Below are positions 9,853 through 18,793 of a stretch of DNA of 64,000 nucleotides, in pieces; position 1 is the stretch's first letter; each line of letters opens with the position of its first letter. The translations under genes were made by a program, and so were the position numbers. Location of the stretch: contig NZ_CP036298.1 in the NCBI RefSeq assembly GCF_007752135.1, positions 4,588,001 through 4,652,000 on the forward strand, read 5' to 3'. The DNA is from Aureliella helgolandensis (GTDB lineage: Bacteria; Planctomycetota; Planctomycetia; Pirellulales; Pirellulaceae). The notes below the pieces were generated by a model. That model was not told the DNA's origin, did no database searches, and was given only the letters and a program-made list of their open reading frames with translations.

Positions 9853-10704
9853 TCAGGCCATTCCTGGATGTTGCTCATCGGGCATTGCGTGATGGGCCTT
9901 GCGATAGTCGCGTGGCGAACAGCCGCAAACTGCTTTGAAAGCCTCGTTGAAGCGACTAAGACTCTGGAATCCCGACTCCAACGCAACATTCAAAATGGCA
10001 TCTTGGGTAGTGACCAACAACCGTTGAGCATGGGAGATGCGGTGCTGGATGATGAAGGTCGTCATGGTCGTACCGTACGTCTTGCGAAATAGATTCATCG
10101 CATAGTTCGGGTTCAGGCCATTGGCATCGGCGATCGATTGCGAGGTTAGCGGTTGCTGGTAATTTCGAGCGATGTAACAGGCAAGTTGATCGGCCCGCGA
10201 CAACATCGGTGCGGCACGCTCCGGCGGGCTGTCCGAAATCGCATGGGCAAACCGCAACAGCCTTGCTCGGACTTCCAATTGGGCGGCACGTTCCAAATTC
10301 ACCACCCCGGCTCGCAACTCTTGCTCCCAGCGATTGAATGCAATTTCATCTGCATCGTTCCGCACGGCATCGATCAACAGTTCTCCATGCAAAATGCGAT
10401 TGGCGACGCTTCGATCGATGCCCGCTCGCAGAAACTCGCTCAGCGGCAACGTTAGGACGAAATAGGGCAACTCGCCTTCAAAGTCCACGATTTGGTGAGG
10501 AATTGCAGCCCAGAAAACGCCCAGCGTTCCCGTCTCAATCGTCGTCCGGCAACCGCCCAGCAGGTAGGTTAGGGAACCGGACAGGAGCAAGTTGAGTTCG
10601 ATCTCGTTGTGCCGGTCTGGACGAGGCATGCGAGTTGGTGTCCACCGTTCACAGTTGAAACCGTAGGGCGAGAATTCAGGGCGTTTGGTATCGAATTGCT
10701 TCAT
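9853..10704 (-). CDS. AraC-family transcriptional regulator
   Basis: DNA-binding regulator with an N-terminal cupin-like sugar-sensing domain (RHNEIELNLLLSGSL strand, GVFWAAIPHQI) and a C-terminal AraC-type double helix-turn-helix over the last 100 residues (ANGLNPNYAMNLFRK and VALESGFQSLSRFNEAFK, ending in the classical CGCSPRDYRK). I chose the ATG at complement 10702-10704; an upstream TTG at 10734 adds ten residues. It is transcribed away from the six-gene run that begins at 11010 and toward the end of the DUF1593-GH127 pair. The 300-base gap to the divergent operon is the likely place for its operators. It is the only local regulator seen in the sugar-degradation region. Confidence 0.93.
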   Translation of the reverse strand: MKQFDTKRPEFSPYGFNCERWTPTRMPRPDRHNEIELNLLLSGSLTYLLGGCRTTIETGTLGVFWAAIPHQIVDFEGELPYFVLTLPLSEFLRAGIDRSVANRILHGELLIDAVRNDADEIAFNRWEQELRAGVVNLERAAQLEVRARLLRFAHAISDSPPERAAPMLSRADQLACYIARNYQQPLTSQSIADANGLNPNYAMNLFRKTYGTTMTTFIIQHRISHAQRLLVTTQDAILNVALESGFQSLSRFNEAFKAVCGCSPRDYRKAHHAMPDEQHPGMA

Positions 10705-11009
10705 CGGTCTTAGAATACCGTGACTTTCGGGCAAGAAACAGGGGGAATCGCGGCCTGCAGCATATTAACATCCTACAACACGGGCCGCATCACTATGCAC
10801 GACACGCTCGGTTATTGCGGCGGATTCAGTTTGAGCCGCGCGACGGCACTGGGCGTCTCAGCGGGCCACACGGTGGCGTTGCAGTCAGCCTGTAACAGCA
10901 AGGCATGGTGTCAGGGTTGGCGGGAGCAAATCCTAGCAAGCCTCGGTTTGAAATGCGATGAAGAGTCAGCCACCGACCTCCAATCAGAGCGTTCGCTCAC
11001 GGGAACCCC

Positions 11010-12482
11010 ATGCAACCGATTCTGTCCCCCACCACCGTCCAACTTGCGCGACCCATCTTTTTCGTTGCAAGAGTTTTTGCGATCTTCCTTCTAAGCATCG
11101 CTTCCAGCGCGTTCGCCATCGGAAAAACGCGAGTGCTGGTGCTGACCGATATCGAAAACGAACCGGATGATGCGCAATCTATGGTTCGATTCTTGACGTA
11201 CGCGAACCACTTCGACATCGAAGGCCTGGTTGCCACAACTTCGATTCATCAGCAGAACCGCACTGCGGCCGCGCGCATCAAGCAAATCGTCGAAGCCTAT
11301 GGCAAGGTGCAGAAGAATCTGAGCTTGCACGAACCGGGCTATCCCACGGCAGAATCACTGCTTGCCGTTATCCGCGTTGGGCGCCCGGCTTACGGAATGA
11401 ATGCGGTAGGGGAGGGCAACGATTCCACCGGCTCCGAGTTGTTGATCGAAGCGGCGGATCGCGATGACCCCAGACCACTGTGGGTGCCCGTTTGGGGCGG
11501 ACCGAACGTATTGGCTCAAGCCCTTTGGAAAGTACAACAAACTCGATCGCCCGAAGCGCTCGAGAAATTTGTATCCAAATTGCGTGTCTACACAATCTCG
11601 GATCAAGACGACAGCGGCCCTTGGATCCGCAAGACCTTTCCCAACCTGTTCTACATTGCCAGTCCCGGTATTCACGCTGGCGGAGCGTACCATTACGCCA
11701 CGTGGAGTGGGATTAGTGGCGACAAGTTTCACGCCCGTTTCACGGGTGCCGACTTTAGCATCGTAGACAATGACTGGCTCGACAAACACATTCGCCAGAA
11801 TCACGGCCCCCTTGGAGCCGAGCACCCACATACCGAGTACCTCATGGAGGGCGACACTCCAAGCTTCCTGGGACTTGTCAACAACGGTTTAAACACCCCA
11901 GAAAATCCCAATTGGGGCGGGTGGGGCGGTCGCTATGAGTTCTACACGCCGAGAATGCAGAAGTGGTTTCAAGAGGCCGAAACGCGTCCCTTCTGGTCCA
12001 ACGCCGTCGATGAAGTGAAGGGCTTTGATGGCAATTGGCACACGTCCAACCACGCCACGATCTGGCGCTGGCGTTCCGCCTACCAAAATGACTTCGCCGC
12101 CAGAATCGATTGGACAACCAAGCCCTACGACCAAGCAAACCACCCGCCCGTTGTGAAAATCGCGAGCCCAACAAGTCTCAAAGCCCAAAAAGGAGACACC
12201 ATCCGCCTCAGCGCCGAAGGGACGACCGACCCGGATGGCGACGAGCTCTCCTACCGTTGGTTCTATTACAGCGAAGCAGGCTCGTTCACTACCTCCAATG
12301 CACGAACCGGCGATCCGGTGCGGCTTGAGAACGCGGACCAACCGCAATCGTCCTTCGAGGTTCCTAAGAGCCGCGTGATGTTGCCAGGTACCGGCACCAT
12401 GCACATCATCTTAGCAGTCAGCGACTCGGGCACTCCCAGGTTGACCCGTTATGGTCGCGTCATCGTTGACGTGACCGAGTGA
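11010..12482 (+). CDS. Secreted DUF1593 protein with Sde182-type C-terminal domain
   Basis: Second DUF1593 copy, first gene of a six-gene plus-strand run. The signal peptide ends near residue 36 (SSAFA). The nucleoside-hydrolase-like domain carries [13 protein letters not shown] (residues 46-57) with the expected Asp cluster, [12 protein letters not shown], and [15 protein letters not shown] followed by a tryptophan/glycine-rich [10 protein letters not shown] motif. The last 120 residues (from NHPPVVK) form an Ig-like C-terminal domain with [11 protein letters not shown], as in the Sde182 family. It acts outside the cytoplasm; ligand binding or glycan hydrolysis is possible but unproven. Spacing to the next gene (PL1) is 43 bases. 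It resembles the copy at 18794 closely in architecture. Confidence 0.88.
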   Translation: MQPILSPTTVQLARPIFFVARVFAIFLLSIASSAFAIGKTRVLVLTDIENEPDDAQSMVRFLTYANHFDIEGLVATTSIHQQNRTAAARIKQIVEAYGKVQKNLSLHEPGYPTAESLLAVIRVGRPAYGMNAVGEGNDSTGSELLIEAADRDDPRPLWVPVWGGPNVLAQALWKVQQTRSPEALEKFVSKLRVYTISDQDDSGPWIRKTFPNLFYIASPGIHAGGAYHYATWSGISGDKFHARFTGADFSIVDNDWLDKHIRQNHGPLGAEHPHTEYLMEGDTPSFLGLVNNGLNTPENPNWGGWGGRYEFYTPRMQKWFQEAETRPFWSNAVDEVKGFDGNWHTSNHATIWRWRSAYQNDFAARIDWTTKPYDQANHPPVVKIASPTSLKAQKGDTIRLSAEGTTDPDGDELSYRWFYYSEAGSFTTSNARTGDPVRLENADQPQSSFEVPKSRVMLPGTGTMHIILAVSDSGTPRLTRYGRVIVDVTE

Positions 12483-12525
12483 CCAGCATCGCGCTGAGCC
12501 TCGATCCAACGGAAGTAGAACGCGC

Positions 12526-14262
12526 ATGATTCATCCACAGACGCTCCGGTTGGCACTCGTAGTATTGACAGTGCTGACACTGCACCTGCCCAAACCAGCT
12601 CAGGCTCAGTATCCCAAAATCAGCAAGGCAGTTTCCGCCGAAGCCGACCGTCTTCATAAATTGATGCAACAACGCTCTGATGCAGCTTGGGAGGCGGCTC
12701 TGCCCACCATCCGAGCCTGGGAAGCGAAGGGCAAGCCCTACATTCCTTGGGCGGCCAAACCTTCAGATTTACCTCAGGCCAACCTTCCTGCGTTTCCCGG
12801 CGCACAGGGTGGCGGCATGTACAGCTTTGGTGGGCGTGGTGGCCAAGTCTACGTGGTGACAAATCTTCACGATCGAGGTCCCGGTAGTTTTCGCGATGCA
12901 CTCGAAGCTGGCGGCCCGCGAATCGTGGTCTTCAATGTGGCTGGTATTATCAAACTCAAAGAACGCATCCGCATCCGCGCACCCTACATTACGATTTCCG
13001 GCAGCACAGCACCTGGTGACGGTGTGTGCATTGCCGGAGACACCGTCGAAATCGACACGCACGATGTCATCATCCGCCATATGCGATTTCGCCGAGGCGA
13101 AACGTGGGTGGGCGACCGCAATGATTCGATCGGGGGCAATCCGGTGGGCAATATCATGATCGATCACGTTTCGGCAAGCTGGGGGCTGGATGAAAACATG
13201 TCCATGTATCGCCATACCTTCCGATCGCCGGAAGATTCGCAAGAACAGAAGCTGCCGACAGTCAATATCACGATTCAGAACTCCATCTTCAGCGAATGCC
13301 TAAATCCCTACAACCACTCGTTTGGCAGCACGATCGGTGGATACAATGCCACCTTCCACCACAATCTATGGGCCAGCAATGCAGGTCGCAATCCAAGCGT
13401 CGGCATGATTTATGATTTCACATTTGCCAACAATGTCATCTTCAACTGGCGGCACCGCACGACCGATGGCGGCGATCATCGAAGCTTCTACAACATCATC
13501 AACAACTACTACAAACCGGGACCTGCCACGCCGCTCGATAAACCGATCAGCTACCGCTTTCTCAAACCCGAATCGCGACGAGCGAAATCGCCCGTTGACG
13601 ATTTTGGGCATGCCTACGTCGAGGGCAACATTGCAGAAGGTAACGCGCGAGTCTCGTCCAATAACTGGGACGGAGGTGTGCAAGTCGATTCGAGTGGTGA
13701 TGCGGGAACCATTCTCAAGCAGATTCGTGCTGAACAGCCCTATCCGCATGCGTACTTGGAACTTCAATCCGCCAGCGAAGCGTATGAAACAGTGCTGAAG
13801 CGCGCGGGTGCAACTCGCCCCAAGCGTGACGCGGTTGACATGCGAATCGCCGAAACGGTTCGAAGCGGACGAACCACCGCTAAGGCCGGGCCAAACGTGC
13901 GCGACAAACTTTCCAATCCAAACTATTCGCAGGAGAAGGTGGACGACCTGGTCGACCTAGTCGCGTTGGGGCTCATCACCGACATCGAACAGGTCGGCGG
14001 TTACCCCGAGTATCACGGGCAACCCTACGCGGATGCTGATGCCGACGGCATGCCTGATGAATGGGAAACTCGGCACGGCTTGAATCCGAACGACGCATCC
14101 GATGCGGTGTCCGATCTAAATGGTGACGGATACGCCAACATTGAAGACTTTATCAATGGCCTCGATCCAGGGACATCGCATACAGCCTGGCGCACCCCTC
14201 ACACCTATGAAGACCGCTGGAGTTCTGATCCAGTGCTCAAAGCCAGGCTCGACCGTAATTAA
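12526..14262 (+). CDS. Secreted pectate lyase, polysaccharide lyase family 1
   Basis: Predicted calcium-dependent beta-helix lyase that cleaves polygalacturonate or related pectin by beta-elimination, leaving 4,5-unsaturated ends. Signal peptide at residues 1-26 (ending AQA). After a linker the lyase domain starts at AFPGAQGGG, with FGGRGGQVYVVTNL, GPGSFRDAL, VAGIIKL and IMIDHVSASWGLDE, all standard PL1 landmarks, and ends around INNYYKPGP. The C-terminus has a calcium-type repeat (DADADGMPDEWE ... DLNGDGYANIEDF) as in thrombospondin-3/dockerin-like tails. It lies 43 bases after the DUF1593 gene and 49 before the flavoprotein gene. About a hundred residues precede the catalytic domain, more than in the second copy. 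Confidence 0.9.
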   Translation: MIHPQTLRLALVVLTVLTLHLPKPAQAQYPKISKAVSAEADRLHKLMQQRSDAAWEAALPTIRAWEAKGKPYIPWAAKPSDLPQANLPAFPGAQGGGMYSFGGRGGQVYVVTNLHDRGPGSFRDALEAGGPRIVVFNVAGIIKLKERIRIRAPYITISGSTAPGDGVCIAGDTVEIDTHDVIIRHMRFRRGETWVGDRNDSIGGNPVGNIMIDHVSASWGLDENMSMYRHTFRSPEDSQEQKLPTVNITIQNSIFSECLNPYNHSFGSTIGGYNATFHHNLWASNAGRNPSVGMIYDFTFANNVIFNWRHRTTDGGDHRSFYNIINNYYKPGPATPLDKPISYRFLKPESRRAKSPVDDFGHAYVEGNIAEGNARVSSNNWDGGVQVDSSGDAGTILKQIRAEQPYPHAYLELQSASEAYETVLKRAGATRPKRDAVDMRIAETVRSGRTTAKAGPNVRDKLSNPNYSQEKVDDLVDLVALGLITDIEQVGGYPEYHGQPYADADADGMPDEWETRHGLNPNDASDAVSDLNGDGYANIEDFINGLDPGTSHTAWRTPHTYEDRWSSDPVLKARLDRN

Positions 14263-14311
14263 ACGATCACGCCCTCGAAACAGTTCTCCAACGTAGAGCA
14301 GGCATCATCCC

Positions 14312-16174
14312 ATGAAGACTATCCTTTCGCTCTGCTTGTCGATTTCATTACTGGGGACTCTGTGCGCGGCACCGCCAGATAGCAACACGCACAACAATCG
14401 TGCCGATGAACGCGATGTGGATGAACGCCATGTGATTGTGGTTGGCACGGGAATGGCTGGCTTGTCGGCCGCCTTAGAGGCGGCTCAAAACGGCGCGAGA
14501 GTCACCGTCTTGGAGAAGTGGTCCGTGTTTGGTGGGACGTCCTTCATCTCCGGTGGAAAGCTTGCCATCGTCGGAACCGAACTGCAGAAGTCCAAGGGGA
14601 TCGAGGACTCGCCCGATCTAGCGTTTCAGGACTTCGTCAATTGCGGTAAGGATCTGGATCGGGAGTGGGTGCGATACTATGTAGATCATTCGAACGAGGA
14701 AATCTTTGAGTGGTTGTCGGAGGCAGGCGTGAAGTTCGACATCGTCGCGGCCTTTCCAAGAAACAGCGTCCCCCGCGGTCATGGTTCAAAGGAATTGGGC
14801 GTAGGACTGATCAATCCCCTATTCCGCACCTGCTTCCAACATCCCAACGTAGAATTCGTTTGGAATACCAAGGTCGTCGATTTGGTCCGCGACCAGAATG
14901 AAATCACCGGAGTGAAGGGCGTGGACACGCGTTCTGGCACGGAACGTGAATTCCTGGCGGATGCGGTCGTGTTAGCGACCGGCGGATTTCAGAGCAATCT
15001 GAAGATGATCCGAGAGAACTGGCCCTCGGCCTTGCCTTGGCCCTCCCGTGTATTGACCGGTAGTGGTATTAATAGTCTGGGAATCGGGCATGGCATCCTG
15101 CGTGAGGCTGGCGCAGCATATCATCGGATGAGTTACGTCTGGAACTATCCGTACGGATTGCCCGATCCACGCGATCCCAGCGGCAAACGGGGACTCCTAT
15201 TTGCGCATGGTCGAGCTATTTGGCTGAATGGCGACGGGCAGCGTTTTGTCAGTGAGTCCGCTGACATCGAAGCCAAATTGAACGCGATGTTGCGACAGAC
15301 GCCGGCGAGCTACTGGGCCCTCTTTGACGAGTCCAACAAAACTCGCGTTTACGTAGCAGGAACAGACTTTGGAAATTTTGCGGTAGTCCAGCGAGTCATC
15401 TACGACAATCCGAAGCTCGTCAAATCGGCCATGACCCTCGAATCACTTGCCGAGGCTGCTGGGCTACCCCAAGAGGCAATGGCGGAAACCGTCCGGCGCT
15501 ACAACGCAATGGTCGATGCGGGCAACGATGCGGACTTTCATCGATTCTCGCTGGAAGATTCCGCGGATGAATTGCCACCCAAAATCGAAACGCCTCCCTT
15601 TTACGCCGTACAAATCTACCCTATGACCCGTAAGAACATGGGAGGCGTGTTGACGGACCATTCGTGCCGAGTCCTCGATGCGCAAGACCGCCCGATTCCC
15701 CGGCTCTACGCAGCGGGCGAATTGAGTGGCTTTGCAGGTATCAACGGCACATCGGCACTTGAAGGGACATTTCTCGGGCCTTGCGTCGTGACCGGGCGCA
15801 TGGCTGCACGCACAGCCGTGGCTGATGCCGCTGCGCTGCATCGAGCGAGACGCCCGGCGGCGCCTTCTCAGCCGCCCCAGCCTTCCCAGACGTCACTCCC
15901 GTTATCCCAGCCCTCCCAGGAACTGGAACCAGTCACGGACCTCAACACAGCCGCGTCGAACCAATGCATCGCCTGCCATGATATAAAATCGCTGGTGGGT
16001 ATGAATCGCCCCGGCTACCTCCATTTCGAAAAGTCGCACCAACGGGTACTCGATCGCGAACTGAATTGCTCGACCTGCCACCCTGGCATGAATCCTTATC
16101 AGAAGGATTTGCACCGGATCGACATGCAAGCACTGAGCCACCATTGCGGCACCTGCCATCTATCGAAGGACTAG
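14312..16174 (+). CDS. Exported FAD-binding oxidoreductase fused to a C-terminal triheme c-type cytochrome tail
   Basis: 620-residue flavoprotein of the FAD_binding_2 (fumarate reductase / ketosteroid dehydrogenase) superfamily. A signal peptide covers residues 1-20. The FAD site is clear: VGTGMAGLSAA (44-54), LEKW, FGGTSFISGG (73-82), LATGGF, NMGGVLTD and LYAAGELSG. A proline/glutamine/serine-rich linker (about 508-540) leads to three heme-binding CxxCH motifs at 552-556, 586-590 and 612-616, with extra His residues that could be axial ligands. Classical flavocytochrome c has its hemes at the N-terminus, so the order is reversed. The His and Arg residues used by Shewanella fumarate reductase do not appear conserved, so the substrate is unknown. 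It lies 6 bases before the DUF6807 gene and between two pectate lyases. Confidence 0.88.
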   Translation: MKTILSLCLSISLLGTLCAAPPDSNTHNNRADERDVDERHVIVVGTGMAGLSAALEAAQNGARVTVLEKWSVFGGTSFISGGKLAIVGTELQKSKGIEDSPDLAFQDFVNCGKDLDREWVRYYVDHSNEEIFEWLSEAGVKFDIVAAFPRNSVPRGHGSKELGVGLINPLFRTCFQHPNVEFVWNTKVVDLVRDQNEITGVKGVDTRSGTEREFLADAVVLATGGFQSNLKMIRENWPSALPWPSRVLTGSGINSLGIGHGILREAGAAYHRMSYVWNYPYGLPDPRDPSGKRGLLFAHGRAIWLNGDGQRFVSESADIEAKLNAMLRQTPASYWALFDESNKTRVYVAGTDFGNFAVVQRVIYDNPKLVKSAMTLESLAEAAGLPQEAMAETVRRYNAMVDAGNDADFHRFSLEDSADELPPKIETPPFYAVQIYPMTRKNMGGVLTDHSCRVLDAQDRPIPRLYAAGELSGFAGINGTSALEGTFLGPCVVTGRMAARTAVADAAALHRARRPAAPSQPPQPSQTSLPLSQPSQELEPVTDLNTAASNQCIACHDIKSLVGMNRPGYLHFEKSHQRVLDRELNCSTCHPGMNPYQKDLHRIDMQALSHHCGTCHLSKD

Positions 16175-16180
16175 AGTCTC

Positions 16181-17197
16181 ATGTTTCATCTACAACGTTC
16201 CCGCCCAGCCCGTCTGCTTGCCATCGCCGCTTGTCTGCTTCTGTGCACTGCGGGCCTTCATGCCGAGGAGGGCTTCTCGATTTCTTGCAAGGCATCAAAG
16301 GTCACCATCTCCTACAACGGCGAACTAGTCACCAACTACCTATTTCGTGACAGCGACGCTCGGAAGCCGTATTTTTGGCCGGTCATAGGTCCAACTGGCA
16401 AATCGATGACGCGCGCGTTTCCCATGGAAACAGTCGATGGCGAGCAACACGACCATCCACACCATCGCGGCATTTGGTTTGGGCACCAGGGCGTAGCCGG
16501 CACAGACAACTGGTTGGAGATCGCTTCCAAGAATTTCGAAGGCGCGCAACAAGAGTCTTTTCTGGCTAGCCTAGGTTCAATTAACCACACCGCTTTCACC
16601 CGCATCTCAGCCGATAGTGATGCCGCCATCATTGAGTCGGAAAACGATTACTTGGATTCTTCGGGCAAGCAATTGATGGCCGACCGACGCTCGATGATCT
16701 TCAGAATGTCGGATGACAAGCTGGTGCTCGATTTCAACATTGCGCTGATCGCCCAATACGGAGACGTCGAGCTCGAGGATAAAAAGGACGCAGGACTGAA
16801 CGTGCGAGTGCCTACCTCCATGTCCCTCAAGGACGGCGAGGGACACATCGTCAATAGTGTTGGCGACCGCGACGACGCCACGTGGTCCAAGAGCGCCGCT
16901 TGGGTCGACTACCACGGACCGGTTGAAGGTGAACACTTAGGAATTGCATTCCTCAATCATCCTTCCAGTTTTCGTTACCCAACGCGGTGGCACGTCCGAG
17001 ATTATGGACTCTTCACGGCAAACCCGTTTGGCCCCAAGAGCCTCGATGAGAACGCCGAGTCAGGTACGTTCACCTTGAAAAATGGAAAACACGTCCATTT
17101 GCGCCATCGCATCATCATTCATCAAGGTGACGAAAAGACTGCTGATATCGCGGCTGCCTTCCGCGATTATGCAGCATCACCCGCCATCGGCGATTGA
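16181..17197 (+). CDS. Secreted PmoA-family protein (DUF6807)
   Basis: 338 residues with a signal peptide ending near residue 28 (AGLHA). The body shows the hallmarks of the family annotated as PmoA/DUF6807: FWPVIGPTGKSMTRAFPM, then a histidine-rich HDHPHHRGIWFGHQGV segment (around residues 86-101), a SRGMWYDYHG-like segment (AAWVDYHGP) and a late RHRIIIH strand. Despite the family name there is no sound evidence for methane oxidation; these proteins are frequent in planctomycete sugar loci. The start lies 6 bases after the flavoprotein stop, implying translational coupling and perhaps a joint function. The histidine cluster could bind a metal; this is inference. Confidence 0.82.
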   Translation: MFHLQRSRPARLLAIAACLLLCTAGLHAEEGFSISCKASKVTISYNGELVTNYLFRDSDARKPYFWPVIGPTGKSMTRAFPMETVDGEQHDHPHHRGIWFGHQGVAGTDNWLEIASKNFEGAQQESFLASLGSINHTAFTRISADSDAAIIESENDYLDSSGKQLMADRRSMIFRMSDDKLVLDFNIALIAQYGDVELEDKKDAGLNVRVPTSMSLKDGEGHIVNSVGDRDDATWSKSAAWVDYHGPVEGEHLGIAFLNHPSSFRYPTRWHVRDYGLFTANPFGPKSLDENAESGTFTLKNGKHVHLRHRIIIHQGDEKTADIAAAFRDYAASPAIGD

Positions 17198-17249
17198 GAG
17201 CCTTGGGGAACGTCAATACTGCAGGTTTGACAGCCTAGATTCAAAGACT

Positions 17250-17275
17250 GCCCGCAGGTTTAAAAAATAGCGGGC
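17250..17275 (+). other. Small hairpin within operon
   Basis: GCCCGC (17250-17255) and GCGGGC (17270-17275) flank an A/T-rich 14-base loop, 42 bases before the second pectate lyase start. It has no U-tract. It could be an mRNA-stability or attenuation element in the largest gap (119 bases) of the operon, or chance. Confidence 0.25.
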
Positions 17276-17316
17276 GAACTAATGAGCTTCGATTCACATT
17301 TACAAAGGAACGGGAC

Positions 17317-18762
17317 ATGATTCGACAGAATACTGACAGCCGGTGCAGTACCCAGACCGCCATCCTCGGGCTGTCGCTGGTCTGCCTTGCGCTGCTTTCG
17401 AATACTGCAGCCTCACAGCCCCCCACGGTTCCAGCCTTTCCGGGCGCCGAAGGGTATGGGGCGATGACCAGCGGTGGCCGGGGCGGTCGGGTCATCGAGG
17501 TGACAAACCTTGAGGCAGCTGGCCCAGGAAGCTTGCGAGCAGCCCTTGAGGCCCAAGGGCCACGCATTGTGGTCTTCAAGGTTTCGGGAACCATTGACGC
17601 GGACTTGAACTTCAACCAAGACCACATCACCGTGGCTGGGCAAACGGCACCTGGAGATGGCATTACGATCAAAGGTCAACTTCACATCAATGCCAGTGAT
17701 GTTGTCGTTCGCTACCTACGAGTAAGAGCCGAAGGTCGCGATGATGCGGTGTCCAGTAGATACAAGAAGAATATCATCCTGGACCATGTGTCGGCTAGCT
17801 GGAGCAAAGATGAGGTGATGTCGCTTTACCACGGAGAAAACGTCACCATTCAATGGTGCATGGCTACGGAAGCCTGTGGTGGCTCGCACCGCTTTGGCGG
17901 CATTTGGGGAAACAACCACGGCACTTACCATCATAATCTCATCGCGCACAACATCTCTCGCAATCCCCGTTTCGCTTCTGGCAGCGGAAACAATGATTTC
18001 CGCAACAATGTGATTTACAACTGGCAGCACCAAAGTGACTATGGGGGTGAAGCACAGCAACCCATTAAAGCCACGTCCGCACACAAATTAAATGAAACCT
18101 TCAGCAGCTTTTCAGTAAACATGGTGGCCAACTATTTCAAGCCCGGCCCTGGAACACACCCCGACAGCAAGAATAGAATTTGCTCCCCCTGGTCCCGCAA
18201 CGGCGTGGAAGACTACGGTGACTGGTATCTAGCCGACAATTATATGGCTGGCAATCCCGAGGTTACGGCCGACAATTGGAAAGGCGTTTTCCCGAAATCC
18301 GAGGCGGTCGACGTCGACCTGGATGCAATTCCAGGGTTAAGGCTGATGGCGCCGTCTGAATCCCTACCTATCCCACAGGAAACGGCACAGGAAGCTTACG
18401 AGGCAGTACTTCGCCATGTCGGTTGCTCCTTGCCTGCACGCGACGCGATCGATGATCGCATTATCGAAGAAGTCCGGAGCGGCACTGCAACCAAGGGCGA
18501 CCAGGGGTTTATTGAAACTCCCAGCGATGCGGGTGGCTGGCCTGATCTTCAATCTCAACCGGCACCGGCCGACGACGACCACGATGGCATGCCCAATGTA
18601 TGGGAAGACAAGGCAGGCCTCGATCTGAGCGACGCTTCCGATGCAGCTCAAGACAAAGATAACGATGGCTACACCAACGTCGAAGAGTACATCAACGGAA
18701 CGGATCCCGGCGTATTCATTGACTACACGAACCAGGAAAACAACCTGAACACCTTGCACTAG
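17317..18762 (+). CDS. Secreted pectate lyase, polysaccharide lyase family 1 (second copy)
   Basis: 481-residue PL1-type lyase with a signal peptide to about residue 32. The catalytic domain begins almost at once at AFPGAEGYGAMTSGGRGG and shows EVTNLEAAGPGSLRAAL, VSGTID, VAGQTAPGDGI and IILDHVSASWSKDE, and ends near NYFKPGPGTH. The tail carries a calcium-type DDDHDGMPNVWE ... DKDNDGYTNVEEY repeat. It is shorter than the lyase at 12526 because it lacks the long N-terminal linker, and the two are diverged enough that they may attack different pectin regions. It lies 31 bases before the third DUF1593 gene, in the same presumed operon. Confidence 0.92.
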   Translation: MIRQNTDSRCSTQTAILGLSLVCLALLSNTAASQPPTVPAFPGAEGYGAMTSGGRGGRVIEVTNLEAAGPGSLRAALEAQGPRIVVFKVSGTIDADLNFNQDHITVAGQTAPGDGITIKGQLHINASDVVVRYLRVRAEGRDDAVSSRYKKNIILDHVSASWSKDEVMSLYHGENVTIQWCMATEACGGSHRFGGIWGNNHGTYHHNLIAHNISRNPRFASGSGNNDFRNNVIYNWQHQSDYGGEAQQPIKATSAHKLNETFSSFSVNMVANYFKPGPGTHPDSKNRICSPWSRNGVEDYGDWYLADNYMAGNPEVTADNWKGVFPKSEAVDVDLDAIPGLRLMAPSESLPIPQETAQEAYEAVLRHVGCSLPARDAIDDRIIEEVRSGTATKGDQGFIETPSDAGGWPDLQSQPAPADDDHDGMPNVWEDKAGLDLSDASDAAQDKDNDGYTNVEEYINGTDPGVFIDYTNQENNLNTLH

Positions 18763-18793
18763 GCAACCCTATTAGATTTCGAAGGCGATAACG

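Noticed and set aside
14312-16174. Calling the flavoprotein a fumarate reductase
   Set aside because: The FAD fold matches, but the substrate-binding His and Arg positions do not.
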